Source: Actinacidiphila cocklensis
GTDB lineage: Bacteria; Actinomycetota; Actinomycetes; Streptomycetales; Streptomycetaceae
Length of the DNA stretch: 64,000 bases
NCBI RefSeq assembly: GCF_907177275.1
Contig: NZ_CAJSLV010000058.1
Location: forward strand, 9,096 to 73,095
Direction: 5' to 3'
Within the stretch, counting starts at the first letter, position 1. Each line of letters begins with the position of its first letter. Position numbers and translations under genes: made by a program. The notes under the pieces were generated by a model that saw nothing but the letters and a program-made list of their open reading frames with translations, was not told the origin of the DNA and searched no databases. Of this stretch, positions 26,545-41,310 are shown one piece after another.

Positions 26545-27048
26545 TTGAATATCCCGAAAACCATCCAGCCAACGGAAAACGGACAGCCCGACGCTGATCA
26601 TCACAACACCCCCGACGACACACCCGTCAGGCGGGGGCACGCCCCTGCCGTCGGTCCGCTCCTGGTCGGCGCGCTCCTGGCGATCGCGGCGGTAGCCGCC
26701 GGAGTTATCTGGCTGGTGGCCGCGTACGGCGGTCATCCGGCGGCCAACGGCCGCCCCACAACCACTCGGCCCACAGTCCCCGTGGGCTACACCGTCACCG
26801 GCAGCGGCACGGCACGGATCACCTACACCCGGCCCGACGGCACCAGCCGCACCGTCACCGCTCACCTGCCCTGGCACCAGACGACAGCACTGCCCGGCAG
26901 AAGCCCCGCAACGATCAACATCGTCCTCGGCCCCAACGGCGGCACCGCCACCTGCGGCCTCACCCTCCACGGCGCCGCCGTCCAGCACGCCACCGCCCAC
27001 GGCACCTACGGCCGCGCTACCTGCACCAGCGCCGCACCACCACGCTGA
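26545..27048 (+). CDS. MmpS-family-like single-pass membrane protein
   Basis: TTG 26545 is placed by GGAAAGGAAGATCC just upstream. The 167-residue product has a polar N-terminus, one membrane helix (LLVGALLAIAAVAAGVIWLV) and a periplasmic beta-sandwich. GYTVTGSGTARITYTRPDG, LPWHQTTALPG and GGTATCGLTLHGAAV match MmpS transport-accessory proteins, with two cysteines that could pair. In mycobacteria MmpS works with MmpL (RND) transporters; no MmpL gene is adjacent, so this is an orphan. It is divergent from the Rhs gene, but a functional link is not evident. Confidence 0.7.
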   Translation: MNIPKTIQPTENGQPDADHHNTPDDTPVRRGHAPAVGPLLVGALLAIAAVAAGVIWLVAAYGGHPAANGRPTTTRPTVPVGYTVTGSGTARITYTRPDGTSRTVTAHLPWHQTTALPGRSPATINIVLGPNGGTATCGLTLHGAAVQHATAHGTYGRATCTSAAPPR

Positions 27049-27237
27049 TCGACCGGACCGCTGAGCGCGTGCAGAGGCATCCACGCCGCTCTCCGGCATC
27101 AGGGCGCCGTGTGCGGTCGCCGACGGCACCTGACCACCGTTCCCGATCCGCGGGCCGTAACTCGCCGATCCCATCTGTCGGCTGCTCCTTCGGCATGCGC
27201 CCGGCACGCCCGGCGCCTGCTCCCGGTCCGCGGTCGC

Positions 27238-27421
27238 AGGCGGCGGCCGCAACGACCGGCTCAAGGCCGAGCAGTCCGGCGCCGAAGAAGCGGTAGCGGA
27301 CCAGGTCGATGCAGCGGCGGATCTCACCGACCGCGTGCCGGTCGTAGCGAGTGAAGTCCTCCGCCACGCAGATCAGCCTCGGCGTGCTCCACAGCATCTG
27401 GGCCGCGGCCGGAACCCCGAG
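27238..27421 (-). pseudogene. Fragment resembling COG3586/DUF5655-type protein
   Basis: The minus strand reads TPRLICVAEDFTRYDRHAVG followed by EIRRCIDLVRYRFFG. This recalls the central block of predicted-transport (DUF5655/COG3586) proteins, which carry a ...YDxHAVxxIxRxIDLxRYRxFG pattern. No start or intact end is present, so it is a fragment left beside the recombinase genes. Family assignment is from memory of the motif. Confidence 0.35.
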
Positions 27422-27435
27422 CCGTTGAGTCGTCC

Positions 27436-28645
27436 ATGGAGGCAACACGAGACCTGGCAGCACTGTCCGTCCCCCTGGTTGGGGAACTGGTGGCCATGGA
27501 TGATCCGTGGGAGCCCTACCGGCTCATCGATCCGGCCGGAGAACCGGTCGAGGGAACCCGCGCCTTCCTACGGGACCTGCAGGGAGCCGGTCGTTCGGCG
27601 GCGACGCCCATTCGTACGGGATGGACATGCTGCGCTGGTTCCGCTTCCTCTGGGCTGTCGAGGTGCCGTGGGACCGAGCGAGCCGGATCGAAGCGAGGGA
27701 CTTCTCCTGGTGGCTTCAGGTTGCCGGACAGCCGAGGCGTCCGCACTGGCGACGCCCGAGCGAGGCGGGAAGGTGGGCCGCAGGTGGCAAGCCGTACGCA
27801 CCGTCGGTGCGGGCGCACAGCGAGACGGTGCTGCGGAGTTTCTACGACTTCCACCGCGACATCGGCACCGGGCCGGTCCTGAACCCGTTTCCGCTGGACC
27901 GATCACGCCGTGGCCGGCGGGCTCACGCCCACCGCAACCCGATGGACCCGCCCCACAACGAACGCACCGAGCTCTACCGGCCGAGGGTACCCAAGCGGGT
28001 GCCCCGCAGTGTCCCGGACGAGGAGTTCAACGAGATCTTCGCCCGGCTCCCGTCGCACCGGGACCGGGCCATGGTCGCCTTCTACATCTTCACCGGCGCC
28101 CGTGCCAGCGAACTGCTCAGCACATGGCAGGCTGGCGCCGATCCGGGGCGCCAGCTGATCTCGGTGGTCCGCAAGGGCACCGGCGAGGTCCAGGAACTCC
28201 CCGCCTCGACCGACGCGTTCGTCTGGCTGCGGCTCTACCAGCTGGAGATGGACGATGAGATCCCGCGTGGGCGACGTCTCCCGCTGTGGTGGACATTGCG
28301 CTCGCCGTCGAGGCCGCTGACCTACCACGCGGTTCACCGCATGTTCGAGCGGGCGAACGCCAAGGCGGGGACTTCCGCGACGCTGCACGCGTTGCGGCAC
28401 ACCGCCGCCTATCGTATGACCGAGGACCCGAGTCCTCCTCTCACCGATGTCCAATTCGTCCTTGGACACGCGCAGTTGACCACGCTCAGCTCTACCTCAC
28501 GCCTCGCAAGGAAGTGGTGATCCGGCGACTGCTGGCCCACCATGCCGAGCAGACACGACAGGCAGCTACCCGCGTCGCCCCGCCTCCGGCAGCCGACTAC
28601 CGGCCGGAAGGTCTCGATGTGCTGTTCGGGGCCGGTGCCCGGTGA
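27436..28645 (+). pseudogene. Tyrosine recombinase, Tn554 TnpA-like, two frameshifts
   Basis: An ATG at 27436 opens a SAM-like N-domain (LRDLQGAGRSAAT). The frame then jumps near 27605 to SYGMDMLRWFRFLWAVEVPW and continues through the catalytic domain: Arg-I in FTGARASELLS, HALRHTAAYRM and LGHAQLTT. A second jump near 28485 is needed to reach the nucleophile block QLYLTPRKEVVIRRLLAHH. All catalytic residues survive but in three frames, so the gene is broken unless these are sequencing errors. Its stop overlaps the next recombinase start (GTGA), which is the translationally coupled tnpA-tnpB order of Tn554-like elements. Confidence 0.7.
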
Positions 28646-31122
28646 CCATCACCTTGTCGACGGGTGCCGGCTCTCCCACACCGGCCGCCGGAACGCTGCC
28701 TCGGATCACCCGCGCTATGGCCGCCCAACAGCGCTTCCCCGCCCGAAACGTTCCCGAAAATGGCCGGGCACCGAGCGCTCCCGCGCCGAGGCGGCCCGGT
28801 TGTTGTCCCGTCCGCCCTGCAAGCTGGATAACGCCGGCAGCGAACCGAATCACAGGCACGGCATCGTCATGGTGCTGGACTGGCTGGAAGATCAGCCGGG
28901 ACAGACGTGGCAGGAGCGGTGGCAGGCCAGCGGCATCGAACAGCCCGGTGCCGCCTGGCGGCCGGTGATCAAACAGTGGCTGCACGAGCACGGCTTGAAG
29001 GCGGCCTTGCGCATGCCGGCGGCTGGCCTGGCGCTGACGACGCTGATCAGTGCTGATCTGCTGCGGCCGTCGGTGGACTGGCTGGCCGCCGGGGCCAGCC
29101 GCCGAGGCGTTCTGGTTCGCTCTACCGCTCGCATCCGCGACCCGCAGGGATTCGAGCGCCTGCGGGAGCTGGGCGCGTCACTTCAGGACGTACGGTCGCC
29201 CAACATCAGCGCGGCACTCTGCCGCGGCGCCCTCATCCTCGCGGCGAAGGGCGGAACGCCGACCGGCATCACCGTCGGCGACGTCCTGGAGCTCTTCGAG
29301 ACCCAAGCCGCGGTTCTCCAGCGGATGACGTCGGGGACCGAGGTGTTCTACCGGCTGTTGCACCAGCTCGGAGCCCTCCGAGAGGCCGCCCCGCAGAATC
29401 TGCGCGAGGTCCGCAACCTTGGACAACCGACCCCTGAGGAGCTGATCGACCGCTACGGACTGCGCTGCCGTCCCGTCCCTGACCTGCTGGTGGGCTACCT
29501 CCGTGAACGTCAGCCCGGTTGGACCACAACAGCTTGAAGTCCCTCTCCTACCACCTCGGAAAACGCTTCTGGCAGGACATCGAGGACCACCACCCCGACG
29601 CCGACAGCCTCCGCCTCGCTCCGCACATCATCGGGCAGTGGAAGCAGAGGATTCGCACCAAGGACAAGACCGTCACCGGCCCCGACGGCCGAAGCACGAG
29701 CACACAGGTCGAGGGGCTCAACCACCGGGACACCTCACCCATCTGTGGGCCTTCTACCTCGACATCGTCCAGTGGGCGTTGGAAGATCCCGGCCGCTGGT
29801 GCCCGAGGGTGGCACCGAGCCTGGTGAGGGCTGACGAGCGAGAGAACCGCAAACTGCAACGACGGCGCAAGGCGAGGATGGACGCCCGCACCCGCGAGCG
29901 CCTTCCGGTCCTGCCGATCCTCGTCCGCACGGTCGACCAGCGTCGCAAGGACGCTGCTGCGATACTGGGAGCCGCCCGGCATGCCGGCCCCAGCGAGGTG
30001 TTCACCGCTGCCGGTCAGCAACTCGTACGCGCTGTGGTTCCGCACGGAACGGCTGGCAGGATCTGGGCCGAGGATCCACACACCGGCAAACGCCGCGATC
30101 TGGGACTCGAGGACGAGCGCGCCTTCTGGACCTGGGCCGTCATCGAGGTGCTGCGGGCCACCGGCATCCGCATCGAGGAACTGCTGGAACTCAGCCACCA
30201 CAGCCTGGTCCAATACCGACTGCCCACCACCGGTGAACTCGTCCCCCTCCTGCAGATCGTCCCGTCCAAGACGGATACCGAGCGCCTCCTGCTGGTCAGT
30301 CCAGAACTCGCCGACGTCCTGAGCGCGATCATCTGCCGAGTCCGGGACATCACCGGTGCCGTTCCCCTGGTCCGCTCCTACGACCGCGGCGAATGCACAT
30401 GGCAGGAGCCGGCCCCGCTGCTGTTCCAGCGGCGCATCTGCTGCGAGGACCGCGCGTTCACCGATGAACCCGTCCGTACCATGCTCGACCAGGCCCTCAT
30501 CGACACCGGCGCCCCGCTCCGCTACACACCGCACGACTTCCGCCGGTTGTTCATCACCGACGCGATCCTCAAAGGACTGCCGCCGCAGATCGCCCAGGTG
30601 ATCGCAGGCCACCAGGACATCCACGTGACTCTCGGTTACAAGGCTGTCTATCCCGAAGAGGGGATCCAGGCACACATGGCATTCCTGGCCCGTCGCCGGT
30701 CTCTCCGCCCCAGCGAGGAATATCGCGTCCCGACCGACCAGGAATGGCAGGAGTTCCTCGGCCACTTCGAGCAGCCCAAAGTCTCCATCGGAGCATGCGG
30801 CCGGGCATTCGGCACACCATGCATCCACGAACACGCCTGCGTCCGCTGCCCGATGCTCTGGCCCGACCCCGCCCAGTGCGACCGACTCATCGAGATCCGC
30901 GACAATCTCCTTGCCCGCATCGCCGAGGCCGAACGCGAAGGCTGGCTCGGCGAAGTCGAAGGTCTCCAGGTCAGCCCTGCCGGCGCAGAGGACAAACTTG
31001 CCCAGCTCGACGTCGCACCTCCGGACCCGGCGCCATCGAACTCGGCATTCCCACGGTCCCCAGCCAGCGTCCCTCTGCCAAGGAATCTGACATCCACTCC
31101 AACGTCCCATGAAGCCGAGTGA
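28642..31122 (+). pseudogene. Large tyrosine recombinase, Tn554 TnpB-like, three frameshifts
   Basis: The reading starts at GTG 28642 (VTITLSTGAGSP). It must change frame near 28780 (RAEAARLLSRPPCKLDNA), near 29515 (NSLKSLSYHLGKRFWQDIED) and near 29735 (LWAFYLDIVQWALEDPGRW). The last frame runs intact from there to 31122. The catalytic domain is recognisable: RATGIRIEELLELSHH, the Lys in PSKTDTERLLLV, HDFRRLFITDAI and IAGHQDIHVTLGYKAVYP with the candidate nucleophile Tyr. A Cys/His cluster (CGRAFGTPCIHEHACVRCPM) suggests a zinc site. The expected third small gene (tnpC) was not found. Confidence 0.7.
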
Positions 31123-31351
31123 GTCGTGGCTCGAGAATAGCCCCTTGTTGTGGAGCACGGCGGGCTAAACGGACACCGGGCTTGGCCGAAATCGTGGTTA
31201 AGGAGTGGTTTTTCACGAGGGTGAACATAGGCGCCCACCATTCAGCATAAGGTGCGGTGCATGGGTTTGCCTGGGAAGGCTCTCGGGTACGCCATGGAAG
31301 TCACAGATCGTTCGCGACCGTCATCAGATCAACTTCGGATCGACTGATGGG

Positions 31352-31474
31352 ATGACCAAGGTGGCGAACTTCTGGCGCGTCGTTCGGTACGCGATAGACA
31401 GCAACGGCAGGACACTCCGGCTGTGCTTGGTGCTCGTGATCCTTGCCGTCGTGGGCTTCGCGTGGCACCGCTGA
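31352..31474 (+). CDS. Small single-pass membrane protein, 40 aa
   Basis: The reading MTKVANFWRVVRYAIDSNGR, followed by TLRLCLVLVILAVVGFAWHR, gives a short amphipathic start and one C-terminal membrane helix. The ribosome site is weak. From memory, similar tiny proteins with a DSNGRTxRL motif occur in streptomycetes, which supports a real gene, but the function is unknown. It lies in the 570-bp gap between the TnpB-like pseudogene and a transposase remnant. Confidence 0.45.
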   Translation: MTKVANFWRVVRYAIDSNGRTLRLCLVLVILAVVGFAWHR

Positions 31475-31693
31475 AGCCCGAGCAGGTCATGCCGGCTCCT
31501 GTGGGGCTCAAAAAACGAATCATCCCCTGCCTCTTCATCCCGTCGCTGTGAGGATCTCCGCTCGCTGAGCAGCGACTCAACCGGGCCTGGGACCAGGTTT
31601 CGTGATCTTGTCCACCCTGTACGCGTAACCCGTCGCCTTCTCTCGCTGCCCGCGCTACTGCTACGGCGTGACGTCCCCAAGGAGGCCGAGTTA

Positions 31694-32181
31694 TTGGTGT
31701 TGCGGCACGAGAACGCCGTCCTGCGCCGGCAGGTCCCACGCGTGCGCTACGAACCGGCCGACCGCCTGTGGTTCGCCACGCTCTCGCACCTGATACCGCG
31801 CCACCGCTGGACACAGGTCTTCCCGATGACCCCCGCGACGCTGCCGGCCTGGCACCGCAAACTCGTCGCCAAGAAGTGGGACTACAGCCAGCGCCGCCGC
31901 CCCGGACGCCCGCCGACAGCCTCCGCCATCAAAGCCCTGATCCTTCGCATGGCGGCCGAGAACCCGGGATGGGGCCACCAGCGCATCCACGGCGAACTCA
32001 CCAGCCTCGGCCACAAATTGGCGGCCTCCACCGTGTGGAACATCCTCAACCAGCCCGGCGCCGGCCCCCGCCCCGCGTCGCAGCGGACCAACCTGGAAGC
32101 AGTTCCTCCAAGCCCAGGCCGAGCACATCGTCGCGGTCGACCCTCGGCGGACTCATCAACGAGTACCAGATCGCCAGCTGA
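31694..32181 (+). pseudogene. rve-type transposase remnant (HENAVLRRQ family), core deleted
   Basis: One frame reads LRHENAVLRRQVPRVRYEPA, then PATLPAWHRKLVAKKWDYSQ, then MAAENPGWGHQRIHGELTSL. These are the N-terminal blocks of a common actinobacterial integrase-core transposase. In a second frame it continues GPTWKQFLQAQAEHIVAVD and then jumps, in a third, to the family C-terminus GGLINEYQIAS. The DDE core is therefore missing. A related remnant lies at 42780. Confidence 0.7.
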
Positions 32182-32234
32182 CATCACTACGAACCCGCAG
32201 CCCACAGGCCGATTCCTATATTTGAGCCCCACAG

Positions 32235-32343
32235 GATCAGGGTCGCCGCCAGCCCGGCCCGTATGCACGGCTTCATGCTGACCGTCGGCACGATGCTGGG
32301 CATGGTCCGCTTCTCCCTGTACGCCCGGGAGAAGGTCACCTGA
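32235..32343 (+). pseudogene. Unassigned C-terminal gene fragment
   Basis: One frame reads RIRVAASPARMHGFMLTVGT, then MLGMVRFSLYAREKVT and a stop. It looks like the tail of a real membrane-associated protein, with a hydrophobic stretch and natural codon use, but has no start. It is a stray fragment between two mobile elements and I could not name its parent. Confidence 0.3.
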
Positions 32344-32740
32344 ACGGCTGCACCCGCCGACGGTGGGCTGGTGACAGCACAGGGCACTGGCCCAAGGCAG
32401 GGCAGTCAACGCATTCGTGCTGGTGGAAAGCAGGTTGGCGGCGGTTTTCGCACCGAAGGGAACGCGGGCAACGGAGCCCCGTCGGAGCAGACAGTCCGCC
32501 AGGACATCCGCCGCTCACGGAGCTTCGTTGCCTGTCCGTCACCGTCCCCTGCTGCCCAGGCATCCCCCGGTGGAGGCGATCTCGGACCACACCGGATTGA
32601 CCAGTGGTGCTCAAGCGCTTCGTTCTCCTCGAGCTCGTCCCCCATGCTTGTGAGCTAAAAGGGCTCCGACACGTTCACGTGGGGGTCGTGCCTCTCCAGC
32701 AGTACATCGCGTGGGAGGGGAAAGCACGTGGTCGGAAGGG
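32344..32740. other. Gap before the IS1182-type element, no gene seen
   Basis: This 397-bp stretch shows no frame with convincing coding character, no strong palindrome and no RNA-gene signature. It probably consists of unrecognisable mobile-element debris. Confidence 0.4.
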
Positions 32741-32745
32741 TGCGC

Positions 32746-32764
32746 GATCTTGGTGGTTAATTCG
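32746..32764 (+). repeat. Left inner terminal repeat of the IS1182-type element
   Basis: GATCTTGGTGGTTAATTCG is the exact reverse complement of the repeat at 34607-34625. It lies 6 nt from the transposase stop. Confidence 0.8.
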
Positions 32765-32770
32765 TAACGG

Positions 32771-34590
32771 TCATGCCGTGAGGGAGAGTTGGAGCCGAGC
32801 GAGATGGCTGTGACTGGCGCGGTCGAGGGGGTGGCCGTTCCACCAGGCGTGCAGTCGGATGATGTTGACGGCCGTGGCGCTGGTGGTGTGGTCGAGGTGG
32901 GTTTTGGCTAGTCCGCGGTAGCGGGCGCGGCGTAGGCCGGTGGTGTGGGTGGTCTGGCGGATGGTGCCCTCGATGCCGGCGCGCAGTGCGTAGTCGTGGT
33001 TCCACTCGTCGGTCTGCTGCTGGGCGCGGGCTGTCCGGATGGCTTCGGTGAGCTCGCGGGGGTGGAGGCTGATCTGGCGGCGGTTGCTTCGGGCGCTGGT
33101 GCACTGTTCCTTGAAGGGGCAGGGGATGCAGTCCAGGGCGGCGAAGGTGGCGACGGTCTTCGGGACGCCGTTTTGGATGGTCGGGTTCCACGTGGTGCTG
33201 GTCTTCCCGGCGGGGCAGACGGCTTGCTGGCGTTCCCAGTTGATGGTGAAGTCATGGGCGGCGAATCCGCTTTGGGTCTTGGCCTGGCGGGAGGTGTCGA
33301 GTAGGACCGGCGTGATCAGGGCGACGCCGTAGGTCTTGGCCGAGGCGACGATCAGTTCGGCACTTGGGTAGCCGGAGTCGAGGTAGTGCCGCTGCGGAAG
33401 CAACTGGCGCCGCTCGAGGGCTTGGTGGACAGGTTCGAGGGCCTTGGTGTCCGGCAGGGTGGAGGCGGTAGTGGTCACGTTGGTGATGATGTTCGGCCGC
33501 TCGGGGCGGATGCCGTCGGCCTGGGCGTGGCAGGTCTCCGAGACGTGGAGTTTGTATCCGTTCCAGAACATGTCGCGCTTGGCTGACCAGCGGGTGTCGG
33601 TGTCGTAGGGCGAGGCGAGGCGTATCGGGGCGGGTGGCAGACCGTCGCCGTCGTCCTCGCTGGGCTCGCGGCGTTTGACGCGCACGTGCCCGTTGCCGGC
33701 GGTGGTGCGGGTGTAGTTCTGCAGGAGGACGTGGCGCAGGATCTGCACTGCGGGAAGGGTTCGCAGCCAGGCCGGGGAGGCAGGTGCGTAGAGGGCGCCC
33801 AGCAGTGTGAAGCCGTCCTTGGCGTAGTTCAGGGCGAGTTCGTGCTGCTTGCTCTTGGAGTCGGGTATGCGCCAGGTGTCGACCCGGTCCGCGTAGCGGC
33901 GGCTCCAGTCGGCCACGACCAGGACCTGGTCGACCCAGTCGGGGGCCGCCGCGGACAGGGCGTTCAGCGCGGCGCGGACCGACTCGCCGACCAGTTCGAG
34001 ACGGTTCAGGTCGCGGACGGCCGAGACGATGTGGGTGGAGTCGGTGCGCTGCCGGCCGCCCTCTTTGACCAGGCCGAGTTCGCGCAGCCGGTCCAGGAGC
34101 AGGTCCAGCACCCTCTCCTCCGCCTGGTGCTCGACCACGCGGGTGCGGAATTCCGACAGGACCGTGTGGTCGAAGCCTGGGTCGTCCAACCGCAGGCCGA
34201 GCGCGTACTTCCACGCGAGGTTCTCACGGGCCTCGTCAGCAGCTTGCCGGTCAGTCAGGTTCGCTGCCTTCTGCAGCACGGTGACCAGCGCAAGCCGTCC
34301 CGGTGACGAACCCGGCCTACCCCGCCGCTCGAACGCATCGGCAAACTGCTCGTCGGAGAACAGTTCCCCGAGCTGATGCGCACCTGCACCGCCAGCGGAA
34401 CTCCGCGCTTTCCCCGGTACATCGCCCGAATCGCTCCCACGATCTGCGGATCCGGCTCCGGCCAGGGCTGCGGCTGCGGCTGCGGCTGCGGCTGCGGCTG
34501 CGGCTGCACCGACACGACAAGCTCCGATCCCCGGGACAACGGTGACACCACCGCCACTCCATGATCCACTACGCGTATCCAAACACCCAT
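32771..34590 (-). pseudogene. IS1182-family transposase, frameshifted near its N-terminus
   Basis: From ATG 34590 the frame gives VSVQPQPQPQPQPQPQPWPE, then VGAIRAMYRGKRGVPLAVQV, the expected N-terminus. At about 34378 it must shift to QLGELFSDEQFADAFERRGR, which continues intact to the stop at 32771. Compared with the usual family reading VRDQLGELF, one base appears deleted (CGC-AT-CAG instead of CGC-GAT-CAG). Downstream blocks are complete: HYLDSGYPSAELIVASAKTY, CIPCPFKEQCTSARSNRRQI and RAGIEGTIRQTTHTTGLRRA. The QP tract comes from a GGCTGC microsatellite. Confidence 0.8.
34466..34507. repeat. Hexanucleotide microsatellite, seven perfect GGCTGC units
   Basis: GGCTGC repeats seven times without interruption, encoding alternating Gln-Pro in the transposase N-terminus on the minus strand. 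Such tracts expand and contract by slippage. The unit is a multiple of three, so changes would not shift the frame. Confidence 0.9.
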
Positions 34591-34606
34591 CGCCCCCACC
34601 CCACCC

Positions 34607-34625
34607 CGAATTAACCACCAAGATC
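34607..34625 (-). repeat. Right inner terminal repeat of the IS1182-type element
   Basis: CGAATTAACCACCAAGATC exactly complements the left repeat at 32746-32764. It lies just upstream of the transposase N-terminal frame. Confidence 0.8.
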
Positions 34626-34783
34626 GGACAGCGTCAATCCTCCGCACTACGTGCGGTCGAGGCCGCCCGCGTGCTGCGGAGCCGGATGCGGCGACCCGGC
34701 CGCCGGCGCCCGTGGTTGCGCAGGCGCCCCGTGCGTCACAGCGCGACGTCCGACCCTTGACCGCCGGACCCACCGGCTGCTGG

Positions 34784-34813
34784 TATTAGCGCCCGGTAGC
34801 GGGAGCGCTCCCA
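34784..34813 (+). promoter_or_regulatory. NRPS promoter candidate with CebR-box-like operator
   Basis: TATTAG at 34784-34789 is a good -10 element. At 34800-34813 CGGGAGCGCTCCCA matches 13 of 14 bases of the published CebR operator TGGGAGCGCTCCCA, and its 12-bp core GGGAGCGCTCCC is a perfect palindrome. The operator would overlap the start of transcription. No consensus -35 is spaced correctly (a TTGACC at 34757 is 21 bp away). The NRPS start is 235 nt downstream. CebR is the LacI-family cello-oligosaccharide repressor of Streptomyces; control by it here is inferred. Confidence 0.6.
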
Positions 34814-34839
34814 CTTCGTACCGCGAGGAGCATCGGCCG

Positions 34840-34938
34840 ATGTTACGCACCCGGGCGCCGGAGGTGCCGCACGCGTCCGGCCACGGCGTGGGGGCGGGTG
34901 ACCGCCGGGGCACCGGCCTGGGCGCCGGGCACCCCTGA
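34840..34938 (+). CDS. Possible 32-aa leader ORF upstream of the NRPS
   Basis: ATG 34840 has GAGGAG 9 nt upstream and opens a 32-codon frame (MLRTRAPEVPHASGHGVGAG...) ending in TGA, within the presumed leader of the NRPS transcript. No signal peptide or known family is seen. It may be a leader peptide, a small product or chance. Between it and the NRPS lies a strongly pyrimidine-rich stretch (34950-35035) ending at the GGAGAAG ribosome site. Confidence 0.25.
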   Translation: MLRTRAPEVPHASGHGVGAGDRRGTGLGAGHP

Positions 34939-35047
34939 CACCCGCGCCCGCTTCCGACCCGTCCTGACAGCCCCGTCCCCGCCCGCCCGCCCCGCCTGAC
35001 CGCCCGCCCCGTCCCCGTCCCACCCCCGTGATCCCCGGAGAAGACGA

Positions 35048-41170
<6,123 letters not shown>

Positions 41171-41310
41171 GCCCGTCGCAGATCCGCCCGCTGCGGATCA
41201 GCCGGCAGCGGATCAGCCGCGGCACCGCCGCACGGCACCAGCACGGCAGTACGGCCGCAGCACCGCAGCACCACCACAGGACCGCACGGCCGCAGGAGGG
41301 AAGGACCTAC

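Larger units (their letters stand above)
32741..34630. mobile_element. IS1182-type insertion sequence with intact inner terminal repeats
   Basis: A single transposase frame is bounded by GATCTTGGTGGTTAATTCG (32746-32764) and its exact 19-bp reverse complement (34607-34625). Similarity extends a few bases outward (TGCGC versus TGTCC), so the ends are placed at about 32741 and 34630. I see no clear target duplication. The transposase carries a frameshift, so the copy is probably immobile unless complemented. It abuts the promoter region of the NRPS cluster. Confidence 0.75.

Noticed and set aside
28286-28645. Programmed frameshifting to join the recombinase frames
   Set aside because: No slippery heptamer with a downstream structure was evident, and several separate shifts are needed. 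Decay or sequencing error is simpler.
34757-34789. TTGACC/TATTAG as a complete sigma-70-type promoter for the NRPS
   Set aside because: The spacer is 21 bp, too long for a standard promoter. Only the -10 is used in the regulatory call.
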